23,014 nucleotides of DNA, from contig JAFEAR010000211.1 of NCBI GenBank assembly GCA_018266335.1, positions 1 to 23,014 on the forward strand. The letters run 5' to 3'. The notes below the pieces were generated by a model. It saw only the letters and a program-made list of their open reading frames with translations. It was not told where the DNA came from and ran no database searches. This DNA comes from Bdellovibrionales bacterium (GTDB taxonomy: Bacteria > Bdellovibrionota > UBA2428). Of the stretch, positions 15,120-22,390 are shown piece after piece; positions within the stretch are counted from its first letter, which is position 1; the number at the start of each line of letters is the position of its first letter. The translations under genes were made by a program, and so were the position numbers.

Positions 15120-17054
15120 TTAAACTTGAGCCTTAGCGGGCTCTTTAAAGGCCGGATCATTCCGGGCCTGGAAATCCTTGATCAGCGTTTCTAAATTCAC
15201 GCCTTGGCGCTGTTCGCCGTTTTGCAAACGCACGCTCACCACGCGCTCGGCCGCTTCGCGGCCACCAATGATGAGCATGACGGGCACCTTGAGGTTCTGA
15301 AAGCGACGCACCTTAGCGCCTAGTTTATCCGCCGAATCGTCGAGCGAGAAGCGGAATCCTTGCTCGCGCAGGGCCGCGCACACTTCTTCGGCGAAGGGCT
15401 TGGCCTCGTCCACGATTGTGATGACACCGACTTGCGTGGGCGCAATCCAGAAGGGGAAGTTGCCCGCGACGTGTTCAATATACACACCCATGAAACGTTC
15501 CATGCTGCCGGCAATCGCCCGGTGAATCATCACGGGCGTGTGCTTGGTGTTGTCGGAGCCCGCGTACTCGAGACCGAAACGGCCGGGCATCATGAAGTCG
15601 AGTTGAATGGTACCGCACTGGTGCGTGCGCCCAATGGAATCCTTCAAGTGGAAGTCGATCTTCGGACCATAGAAGGCGCCGTCGCCCGGATTGAGCTTGA
15701 AGGTTTCTCCGGCCGACTTAAGCGCCGATTCCAACGCGGCTTCCGCCTGGTCCCACACGGCATCTTCACCGATGCGTTTAGCGGGACGAGTGGAGAGTTC
15801 CACGTGGTAGGTAAAATCGAGGGCCGTGTAAAAACGACGAATCATTTTTAGCACGCGCAGAATTTCGGCTTCGATTTGTTCCACGGTGCAGTACACGTGC
15901 GCGTCGTCCTGGCAGAAGCTCCGCACGCGGAAGAGGCCGGCCGTCACACCGCTTCGCTCGTGCCGATGCACGCGGCCAAACTCGGCCAAACGCAGTGGCA
16001 AATCGCGGTACGAGTGGTGCCCCGAGCGGAACACGAGACAGTGGCCGGGGCAGTTCATGGGCTTGAGCGCGAAGGCGCGTTCGTCGACCTGCGTGAAGTA
16101 CATGTTTTCACGGTAGTTGTCGTAGTGACCGGAAAGTTTCCACAGGTCCTGCGACATGAGCAGCGGCGTAATGACTTCCTGAAAACCATTCTCGCGGTTA
16201 ATTTTGCGGAGGTACTCCTGCAGCTGAGCGTACACGAGCGCGCCGTTCGGGTGGAAGAAGGGCGAAGCCGGCGCTTCCGGATGGAAGCTGAAGAGGTCGA
16301 GGTCATTGCCGAGTTTGCGGTGATCGCGCTTTTTGGCTTCCTCTAATTGGTGGAGGTAGGCCTTGAGCGCATCCTTGGAGCCCCAAGCCGTGCCGTAGAT
16401 GCGCGCGAGCATTTCGTTCTTCTCGTCGCCGCGCCAGTAAGCACCCGCCACGGCCATGAGTTTGAAGGCCGGAATGTGGCCCGTGGTGGGAATGTGCGGC
16501 CCACGGCAAAGGTCGACAAAATCTTCGCCCTGCCAGTACACGCTGACGGTTTTGGCACCGGTGTCCTTAGCAATGTCGCGAATGATTTCTACTTTGTAGC
16601 TTTCGCCGATTTTCGCGAAGTAAGTGCAGGCCTTCTCGACGTCCCACTCTTCGCGACGTACGGGGTAGCGAGCCTTGATAATCTCTTCCATCTTCTTTTC
16701 GATGATGGGGAGCTCTTCTTCTTTGAACCCACCCTTGCGAACGAAGTCGTAGAAAAAACCGTTTTCAATAACGGGGCCGATGGTTACTTGCACATCGGGG
16801 TACAGCGCCTTCACGGCCTGCGCCATGACGTGTGCGGTGCTGTGGCGAATAACGTCCACGCCTTCGGCCGAATCGGCCGGAACAAATTCAACTTTGCCCG
16901 TTTTGGGGAGCGGCATCATGAGGTCGCGGAGTTCTCCGTCGACCTTCATGCCTACGTACAGTTTGGAGTCGCGCAGTGCCTTGACGGCATCTAAGCCCGT
17001 CACCGCTTGGGGGTCTAAAGTTACGGGTTTTCCCGCCGCCTGAGCTTCGATCAT
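15120..17054 (-). CDS. thrS: Threonine--tRNA ligase
   Basis: This enzyme charges tRNA-Thr and edits mischarged Ser-tRNA-Thr. The 644-residue protein has an N-terminal TGS domain (1-60), then the editing domain with HSTAH (71-75). The catalytic core has the zinc Cys in MNCPGHC (C335), class II motif 2 FGRVHRHERSGVTAGLFRVR (359-378), and motif 3 in the HRAIAGSMERFMG region. The C-terminal anticodon-binding domain follows (TQVGVITIVDEAKPFAEEV). It lies 34 bp downstream of speA and 21 bp upstream of infC. There is no Shine-Dalgarno; TGC-TATCCT ends 6 nt before the ATG. If the main mRNA starts there, an E. coli-like thrS leader operator that mimics tRNA-Thr would be impossible. Confidence 0.97.
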   Translation of the reverse strand: MIEAQAAGKPVTLDPQAVTGLDAVKALRDSKLYVGMKVDGELRDLMMPLPKTGKVEFVPADSAEGVDVIRHSTAHVMAQAVKALYPDVQVTIGPVIENGFFYDFVRKGGFKEEELPIIEKKMEEIIKARYPVRREEWDVEKACTYFAKIGESYKVEIIRDIAKDTGAKTVSVYWQGEDFVDLCRGPHIPTTGHIPAFKLMAVAGAYWRGDEKNEMLARIYGTAWGSKDALKAYLHQLEEAKKRDHRKLGNDLDLFSFHPEAPASPFFHPNGALVYAQLQEYLRKINRENGFQEVITPLLMSQDLWKLSGHYDNYRENMYFTQVDERAFALKPMNCPGHCLVFRSGHHSYRDLPLRLAEFGRVHRHERSGVTAGLFRVRSFCQDDAHVYCTVEQIEAEILRVLKMIRRFYTALDFTYHVELSTRPAKRIGEDAVWDQAEAALESALKSAGETFKLNPGDGAFYGPKIDFHLKDSIGRTHQCGTIQLDFMMPGRFGLEYAGSDNTKHTPVMIHRAIAGSMERFMGVYIEHVAGNFPFWIAPTQVGVITIVDEAKPFAEEVCAALREQGFRFSLDDSADKLGAKVRRFQNLKVPVMLIIGGREAAERVVSVRLQNGEQRQGVNLETLIKDFQARNDPAFKEPAKAQV

Positions 17055-17069
17055 GACGCGAGGATAGCA
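17055..17069 (-). promoter_or_regulatory. Putative extended -10 for a leaderless thrS mRNA
   Basis: On the minus strand TGC-TATCCT is followed by CGCGTC and the thrS ATG. The spacing is identical to the prkA and serpin sites. No Shine-Dalgarno is visible. It is a weaker match to TATAAT (4 of 6) than the other two. Confidence 0.35.
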
Positions 17070-17088
17070 GACACTAAAGCGCTACGCA

Positions 17089-19179
17089 TCAGGTCGAAGT
17101 CGCTGTGCCAGAATTCGAGGCGCCGGCATTGGCCACCTCGGCCTGACGCTGATCGGCCTGCTTTTGGCCGATTTGGCGGAGGGCATGCACCGGGTCCACG
17201 CCGCGGTCTTTGGCGTCGTGATCCAGGTAGGTGTACGAGTTAAGACCGTCCTCGTAGTAGCGCATGAGCATGCGCGACTCTTCGAGGGAGATGGTCTTTT
17301 TGGAAAGCGCCGCTTCAATGGCCGTGCGAATTTGGCGAATGAGGCTAGCCCGGTCGTACTGCACGTAACTGAGCACTTCGTTGACCGTGTCGCCCTCAAT
17401 GACGTGCTCGATGGCATAGCCCGAAGCCGTTAGGGACACGTGCACAGCGTCGGTGTCGCCAAAGAGGTTGTGGAAGTCGCCCAGAATCTCCTGGTAGGCG
17501 CCAATCAGGAACATGCCCACGTAGTAGTCCTCGCCGTCGCGGAGCGGATGCAGCTCGAGGGTTTCTTTTTCATCTTTAATGTCGATGAAGTGGTCGATCT
17601 TTCCGTCCGAATCGCAAGTGAGGTCGAGCAGAATCCCGCGGCGGGTGGGCTCTTCCTTGAGGCGGTGGATGGGCATAACCGGGAAGAGCTGCTTCACGGC
17701 CCAGGTGTCGGGGGCGGATTGGAACACCGAGAAGTTCGAGTAGTAAGAGTCCGAGAGGTAGCGCTTGAGCGTTACAATTTCCTCGGGCTTGCGGCCCATG
17801 GTTTCAGAAACTTCCAGGGCCCGAGTGCAGAAACACCAGAAGAGGCGCTCCACCAGGGCTTTTTGTTTGAGAGTGAGATAGCCCAAGTTAAACAAACTCA
17901 TGGCATCGTCGCGCAAGCGGAAGGCATCTTGAATGTGTTCGTTGAGGTTTTTGGGGCTCAGCGATTTATAGAGCTCCAAGAGATCCTTGATGGACTCTTG
18001 TTTTTCGCTTTCGATGCCCTCCGGCAGTTCCGCCGAACGGATGGTGTGCGCACCGACGATGTCGAACACGAGCACGCTGTGGTGGGCGATGAGCGCGCGG
18101 CCAGCTTCGGTCACGATGTGCGGATGCGGAAGGCCACGGCTATCGCAGGCGGCTGCAATTTGCGCAACCACGTCGTTGGCGTATTCCTGCACCGTGTAGT
18201 TCATGGAGTTTTCGGAGTTGGTTTGCGAGCCATCGTAGTCGATGCCCAAACCACCGCCGACGTCGAGGTACTTCAGGCCGGCGCCCATGGACGCCAGCTC
18301 GACGTACACACGCGAGGCTTCGATGAGCGAGTCCTTAATGGCACGGAGCGCGGTGATCTGCGACCCGATGTGGAAATGCAAGAGTTCGAGCGAAGACAGG
18401 AGGCCTTCCCGCTCGAGAATTTCGATGCCCTTGACCATTTCCGATGCGGTCAAACCGAACTTCGATTTAGCGCCGCTCGACTCAACCCATTTGCCGGCGC
18501 CCTTGGCTTCGAGTTTTGCCCGGAAGCCGATGCGCGGACGAATGCCGAGCGTCTTGGCCGAGTTGATGATGGTTTCGAGTTCCGAGAAACGGTCGAGCAC
18601 CACGATGGTGTTGCGACCGAGTTTTTGCGAGAGCAGCGCCGTTTCGATGTACTCGGCATCTTTGAAGCCGTTGCAAATCAAGAGTGCGTCCGGATTGTCC
18701 ATCAGCGCTAGCGCCACGAGGAGCTCAGGTTTGGAACCGGCCTCTAGACCCAGGCAAGTTTCGCGGCCGAAGCGCATCATGTCCTCAACGAGGTAACGCT
18801 GTTGGTTCACCTTGATGGGGAACACGCCGCGGAATTTACCCTTGTAGTTGTAGGTATCGATGGCGGTTTGGAACGCGTTCGAAATTAACTTCACGCGCGA
18901 ATGAACAATGTCGGGGAAGCGAATCAGAAGCGGCGGCCGTAGACCACGCTCTTCGAGATCGCTCACGAGTTCTTTGAGGTCGATGCCACCGTCGTAGGTC
19001 GCACCGTTGATGTTCACGACCGTGCCGTTGCCGTTGGAAGTCGCTTGCGCCGTAGCTGCGCCCGAAGTCCCGCGCGGCGACACTTCAACGTTACCCTTCT
19101 CATTGATCTTAAAGAAGCCGGCACCCCAGCTATCGATCAAATAGAGTTCAGCGCTTTTTTTAGTACTCCAAACTTCCAA
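17089..19179 (-). CDS. speA: Biosynthetic arginine decarboxylase
   Basis: This PLP enzyme converts arginine to agmatine, the entry to putrescine and spermidine. With the start used here it has 696 residues. The N-terminus STKKSAELYLIDSWGAGFFKINEKGN (shown here from memory of family pattern only in part: SAELYLIDSWGAGFF) is typical. The PLP lysine is K123 in FPIKVNQQR, the phosphate-binding region reads LDVGGGLGIDYDGS, and ELLHFHIGSQ marks the barrel. A low-complexity, Thr/Asn/Gly-rich insert of about 30 residues follows the N-terminal motif. The start is TTG at 19179 with CGGAGG 9 nt upstream. ATG at 19215 with GAGGA is an alternative that adds 12 basic residues unlike the family. It follows cdd and precedes thrS by 34 bp. 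Confidence 0.94.
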   Translation of the reverse strand: MEVWSTKKSAELYLIDSWGAGFFKINEKGNVEVSPRGTSGAATAQATSNGNGTVVNINGATYDGGIDLKELVSDLEERGLRPPLLIRFPDIVHSRVKLISNAFQTAIDTYNYKGKFRGVFPIKVNQQRYLVEDMMRFGRETCLGLEAGSKPELLVALALMDNPDALLICNGFKDAEYIETALLSQKLGRNTIVVLDRFSELETIINSAKTLGIRPRIGFRAKLEAKGAGKWVESSGAKSKFGLTASEMVKGIEILEREGLLSSLELLHFHIGSQITALRAIKDSLIEASRVYVELASMGAGLKYLDVGGGLGIDYDGSQTNSENSMNYTVQEYANDVVAQIAAACDSRGLPHPHIVTEAGRALIAHHSVLVFDIVGAHTIRSAELPEGIESEKQESIKDLLELYKSLSPKNLNEHIQDAFRLRDDAMSLFNLGYLTLKQKALVERLFWCFCTRALEVSETMGRKPEEIVTLKRYLSDSYYSNFSVFQSAPDTWAVKQLFPVMPIHRLKEEPTRRGILLDLTCDSDGKIDHFIDIKDEKETLELHPLRDGEDYYVGMFLIGAYQEILGDFHNLFGDTDAVHVSLTASGYAIEHVIEGDTVNEVLSYVQYDRASLIRQIRTAIEAALSKKTISLEESRMLMRYYEDGLNSYTYLDHDAKDRGVDPVHALRQIGQKQADQRQAEVANAGASNSGTATST

Positions 19180-19256
19180 TTTCTTAGACCTCCGCGAGAG
19201 ATTCCCCTTTAGCATAGGGGCTCGTCCTCACAAGGGTTTTCTGGTGTGGAAGCGGA

Positions 19257-19730
19257 CTACAAATCGTCCGGACCGAAGGGGTGCGGAAGAAGCTCGCGAA
19301 GCTGGTATTTGGCGAGCAAGCCTTTGGTGTCCCCAATCCAAACTTCGAAGTCAGGCTCGCAGAACTCGGCCATCGTTTGCAGGCAAAAACCGCAGGGCGA
19401 AACCGGGCGACCGCCCTTGCCCTGCGCCACGACGACAATCCGCATGGGCTTGCGTAGGCCCTCACTGACGGCCTTCAAAAAAGCTACTCGCTCGGCGCAC
19501 ACGCAGCCCGGATAACTGGCATTCTCTACGTTGCAGCCCTGGACAATCTGTCCGCCCACCGACAGGGCCGCGCCCACCGCAAACTCCGAGTAGGGAGAAT
19601 AGGAAGTCCGGCGCGCCGCCAGGGCCGCCGCCCACAGGGCCTGAACGTCTTCGGGCGCCCGGAGTTTAGGCCGGCGAACTTTTGCCGACCGGGCTTTGCG
19701 CTTGGTGGACTTCTTTTTCTTCTTCTTCAA
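19257..19730 (-). CDS. cdd: Cytidine deaminase
   Basis: This enzyme deaminates cytidine and deoxycytidine to uridine forms in pyrimidine salvage. The 157-residue protein contains the zinc-binding pair of motifs: NVENASYPGCVCAERVAF, with C78 and the proton-shuttling E80, and SPCGFCLQ, with C113 and C116. It ends with the family-typical LRELLPHPFGPDDL. A Lys/Arg-rich N-terminal extension of about 25 residues (six consecutive Lys after Met) precedes the usual start of the fold. The start is TTG, whose bases overlap the hemB stop (TTGA), with GAGGG upstream, so translation is coupled to hemB. No in-frame ATG exists before the catalytic region. The basic tail could bind nucleic acid, but that is speculation. 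Confidence 0.95.
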   Translation of the reverse strand: MKKKKKKSTKRKARSAKVRRPKLRAPEDVQALWAAALAARRTSYSPYSEFAVGAALSVGGQIVQGCNVENASYPGCVCAERVAFLKAVSEGLRKPMRIVVVAQGKGGRPVSPCGFCLQTMAEFCEPDFEVWIGDTKGLLAKYQLRELLPHPFGPDDL

Positions 19731-20737
19731 ATTCGTCCCTCTTTCAGGAGCCGTGCCGCTTCGGGGGCCCAGTAGGTGATCATAAATTGTGCGCCGGCTC
19801 GCTTCATGGCCGTCAGCGACTCCAGAAACACCGCTTCTTCGTTGATCCAGCCGGCACGTCCCGCCGCCTTGATCATAGAGTACTCTCCGCTCACTTGGTA
19901 GGTGCCAATCGGCAGATGCGTGCGATCAGCGGCGTCCCGGACAATGTCCAGGCACGGCATGCCGGGCTTAATGAGCAGCATGTCGGCCCCTTCGCGTACG
20001 TCCAGATCGATTTCGCGCAGGGCTTCGCGACGGTTCGCTACGTCCATTTGGTAGCTGCGGCGGTCACCGTGGCTCGGAGCATTTTCGGCGGCCTCGCGGA
20101 AGGGACCATAAAAATGCGAAGCGTACTTAACGGCGTAGGAGCAAATAGCTCGGTCGGTGAACTGGGCCGCATCGAGCTTCGAGCGGATTTGGGCCACCAT
20201 GTCATCGACCATGCCCGAAGGCGCAATCACGTCGGCGCCCGCAGCAGCATAAACCTGGGCCATGCGCCCCAATCCCTCGAGAGTCTGAGCCTGGTGCCGA
20301 GCCACTTGGGCACTCGGCACGCCGCTCAGCGGGCCACAGTGACCGTGATCCGTGTACTCACAAAAGCAGGCGTCGGCGAAGAGCACCACGTCGCCGAAGG
20401 CCTGGCGGTAACGCCGGAGCGCTTGGGCCACTGGACCCTCGGCATCCCAAGCGGCGCGGCCATCGGCCGTTTTTTCGGCCTTCTCAACGATGCCAAAGAG
20501 AATGATGCTGCGGATACCTGCAGCCACTTGGGTCTCCACGAAGGGGAGCGAGGCCTCGACGGACCATTGCGACACCCCCGGCAAACTCTTGAGCTCAACG
20601 TGCCCCTTCTTCTGGGAATTTAAAAAAACCGGCAGAACTAAATCCTCCGGGCGCAGGTGATGCTCCCGCACGAGGTTCCGCAGGGCAGGACTTTTACGAA
20701 GGATTTCGGGGCGCGAGTTGGTCCGCATGCCTTTCAT
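19727..20737 (-). CDS. hemB: Delta-aminolevulinic acid dehydratase (porphobilinogen synthase)
   Basis: HemB condenses two 5-aminolevulinate molecules to porphobilinogen in heme and tetrapyrrole synthesis. The 336-residue protein has the zinc-type metal site DACFCEYTDHGHCG with C124, C126 and C134, the two active-site lysines K204 (YAVKYAS) and K257 (LLIKPGMP), and the C-terminal QVSGEYSMIKAA. Two closely spaced ATGs exist (20737 and 20728); neither has a good Shine-Dalgarno. Only 23 bp separate the start from a 20-bp perfect hairpin. It is the first gene of the long minus-strand block and overlaps cdd by 4 nt. Transcription may come from a promoter hidden in or upstream of the hairpin. Confidence 0.96.
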   Translation of the reverse strand: MKGMRTNSRPEILRKSPALRNLVREHHLRPEDLVLPVFLNSQKKGHVELKSLPGVSQWSVEASLPFVETQVAAGIRSIILFGIVEKAEKTADGRAAWDAEGPVAQALRRYRQAFGDVVLFADACFCEYTDHGHCGPLSGVPSAQVARHQAQTLEGLGRMAQVYAAAGADVIAPSGMVDDMVAQIRSKLDAAQFTDRAICSYAVKYASHFYGPFREAAENAPSHGDRRSYQMDVANRREALREIDLDVREGADMLLIKPGMPCLDIVRDAADRTHLPIGTYQVSGEYSMIKAAGRAGWINEEAVFLESLTAMKRAGAQFMITYWAPEAARLLKEGRI

Positions 20738-20756
20738 TTAGGCTGCGTCCCGGTCC

Positions 20757-20804
20757 AAAAGCAAGCGGGGTAACAACGCCGGTTGGCGTTGTTACCCCGC
20801 TTGC
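20757..20804 (-). terminator. 20-bp perfect hairpin with T-run after the lipoprotein gene
   Basis: The two arms (20761-20780 and 20785-20804) are perfect inverted copies around a GGTT/AACC loop. On the minus strand four T residues follow at 20760-20757. It lies 25 nt after the lipoprotein stop and 23 nt before hemB. It is most simply a strong terminator, possibly an attenuator for hemB. Confidence 0.85.
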
Positions 20805-20810
20805 CCCGAT

Positions 20811-20828
20811 ACGATAGAGGTCTATCGT
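20811..20828. repeat. Short inverted repeat next to the lipoprotein stop
   Basis: ACGATAGA and TCTATCGT form 8-bp perfect arms around a central GG, immediately beyond the lipoprotein stop codon. With only two central bases it is better suited to be a dimer-binding operator than an RNA hairpin. It could regulate hemB, but no regulator is known. Confidence 0.35.
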
Positions 20829-20972
20829 TCAGTGGCGGACTTCAGAGGGAGTCGGTTTGAAGGCTTGCACGTCGTCTTCCGACGCCGTTGAACGATTGCC
20901 ACAGCTGCTGCTGCAAGCGCTCAGCCCTACCGTTACCAACATCAGTCCAAGAATTAGCAGAGAGTTTTTCAT
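20829..20972 (-). CDS. Tiny lipoprotein
   Basis: This is a 47-residue precursor: MKNSLLILGLMLVTVGLSAC, with a lipobox LSAC and the acylated Cys at residue 20. A short Ser/Cys-containing, acidic mature peptide of about 28 residues follows, with one further Cys at residue 24. The start at 20972 has AAGGGG 9 nt upstream; the frame is open to 21017 but without a better start. The mature peptide is too short for a domain, so it may be an entericidin-like or spacer lipoprotein. A FliA-like promoter at 21038-21064 points away from the neighbouring secreted gene into this one, suggesting motile-phase expression. A strong hairpin terminator follows. Confidence 0.75.
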   Translation of the reverse strand: MKNSLLILGLMLVTVGLSACSSSCGNRSTASEDDVQAFKPTPSEVRH

Positions 20973-21037
20973 GTTCTTTATCCCCTTCCAATTCTTAGAC
21001 CCGGCCCACGGGTCCAAGGGTTAATCTAACATTTGCT

Positions 21038-21064
21038 TTATCGGATTTTTGACGCCAAACTTGA
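21038..21064 (-). promoter_or_regulatory. FliA (sigma-28)-like promoter of the lipoprotein gene
   Basis: On the minus strand the -35 TCAAGTTT (consensus TAAAGTTT, 7 of 8) is followed by an exact 11-nt spacer GGCGTCAAAAA and the -10 TCCGATAA (consensus GCCGATAA, 7 of 8). The predicted transcription start near 21031 gives a leader of about 59 nt to the ATG at 20972. Confidence 0.7.
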
Positions 21065-21125
21065 GCTCCGATGGTGCCACGCGGAGTGGTCGCCAACTCG
21101 ACTTTGTCCGCCTCGGAGACGTTCT

Positions 21126-22109
21126 ATGAATTCGTTGCTGCGCCCCCTCCTGCCCCTGTTCCTTGCTGGCTTTACGTATGCCAGTCACGCGGGGCCCAGC
21201 AGTGGTCAACGCATCGGTGAACGGCAAAACTTTTCTAAAATCAATTTGCGCCGCTACATCTCCGAAGACGAAAAAGGAATTCACGCCGACATCAGCAACG
21301 TGAGCTTTGAAGTTCAGGGCATTTATCTTTCCACCTTCGAGCGGCGAGAATTGCTGATCGAATCGAAGCGCGATTTTTACTACCAGAGTGGCAGCGACGG
21401 CACGGGGGACAAGCAGCGCCTACGCGCCTTCAATGCCCTCAAGCCCGACAAAGTTCTATGGACCATCGAGGAAGATCCCGGCAGCAGTCACGCCGTGTGG
21501 GGCAGCAGTTTTCTCATGCTCACCACCTTCAACGGCTGCTGCGGTAGCCAGAATGGTCACCGGGCCTACAGTTTGGAGACCGGCAAACTCTTATTTCCCT
21601 TTAGCTTCGCCAACCGCTACGGAGTGCCCATCACTTTGCACGACGGTCCCCTCACCCCCGCGAACGTGCGCTTTTTGGGATACCACGACAACTACTGGCC
21701 TAGTCGCGACAAACGCCCACCGATTCTGACGCCCGCGGGATTGAAACTGGCTGGAGTCCTAACCTACGCGAGCGCCCTGGCGCCATTGCAGCAAATTGCT
21801 TTTTACTACGACGAAAAAGCTGCCAACGATCCTTCGACTGATCCCGACCACATCACCGTGAGTTCCCGCGACCACGAATGGACCTTCTCTCCCTCCGACT
21901 CGGGTTACGAAGCGTCGGGCTGGAAGTCCCGCGAGATGGGCGACTTCAACCCGAAGAAAACCTTTTCGCGTCTTTCGATCGAAATTAGTTTTTATCGCCA
22001 GCAGGACATCATTCGCATTCCCCTGGAGGAAGATCGTCTGAATGTGGAGCAAGCCACGGTGCATGGCAAGTTTGTGCGCGAAATCGCTCCCGTAGTGCCT
22101 TATCGGTAG
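21126..22109 (+). CDS. Secreted protein of unknown function
   Basis: This is a 327-residue protein with a signal peptide (MNSLLRPLLPLFLAGFTYAS, cleavage probably after SHA at residue 22). The mature part is rich in aromatic residues and beta-type segments, with a vicinal Cys pair C138-C139 in TFNGCCGSQNGHRAYSLETG. I recognise no catalytic motif or known domain. Sequences of the type YSLETGKLLF and FLGYHDNYWPS suggest a beta-propeller-like or lipoprotein-type periplasmic protein, but this is a guess. The ATG at 21126 has GGAGA 7 nt upstream; the frame extends back to 21033 without a signal peptide, so the later start is right. It is divergent from the tiny lipoprotein gene, which has a FliA-like promoter in the shared intergenic region. 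Confidence 0.72.
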   Translation: MNSLLRPLLPLFLAGFTYASHAGPSSGQRIGERQNFSKINLRRYISEDEKGIHADISNVSFEVQGIYLSTFERRELLIESKRDFYYQSGSDGTGDKQRLRAFNALKPDKVLWTIEEDPGSSHAVWGSSFLMLTTFNGCCGSQNGHRAYSLETGKLLFPFSFANRYGVPITLHDGPLTPANVRFLGYHDNYWPSRDKRPPILTPAGLKLAGVLTYASALAPLQQIAFYYDEKAANDPSTDPDHITVSSRDHEWTFSPSDSGYEASGWKSREMGDFNPKKTFSRLSIEISFYRQQDIIRIPLEEDRLNVEQATVHGKFVREIAPVVPYR

Positions 22110-22390
22110 TTTCGATCGCTACTCCGGCGCCGGAGTGGGGCTTCGGCGGCTTTCGGAAATAAAAAAGTTTTTTGGTAAAATTTCTCGTTCCCTATTCGAT
22201 TTTTATTGATGCATTTTTTCGCTTCGTAGGCTGGGTGCTGCGCGTAGATTCCGCATTCGTTTTACAAAAATAATTTTTCGCTTCAAGAAATCTCAATGGC
22301 GAGGCGCTTGCGCGCTCCAGATGGGAGTCTAGTTTTCATCTGAATCATTGCAAAAAAGTGCTCCGAAAAACCCATGATATAGCCTTCTGC
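22110..22390. other. AT-rich intergenic region with direct and inverted repeats
   Basis: This 280-bp gap has no convincing gene. It contains the palindrome CTCCGGCGCCGGAG at 22122-22135 close to the upstream gene end, and then an A/T-rich stretch unlike the rest of the window. There is an 11-bp direct repeat TTTTTCGCTTC at 22215-22225 and 22274-22284. An inverted pair CAGATG (near 22318) and CATCTG (near 22337) also lies here. No T-tailed terminator is clear. Confidence 0.5.
22375..22390 (+). promoter_or_regulatory. Putative extended -10 for a leaderless HNH-like mRNA
   Basis: TGA-TATAGC ends 7 nt before the ATG at 22391, with no Shine-Dalgarno. This is similar to, but one base wider than, the prkA, serpin and thrS sites. 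A TTGCAA at 22348 is too far away for a standard -35. Confidence 0.3.

Noticed and set aside
17440..18711. 423-residue plus-strand open frame
   Set aside because: It lies wholly antisense to speA. The composition (His, Val, Glu-rich, typical of reversed GC-rich codons) and lack of motifs mark it as a shadow.
19682..20623. 313-residue plus-strand open frame
   Set aside because: It is antisense to hemB and cdd, whose catalytic motifs are unmistakable.
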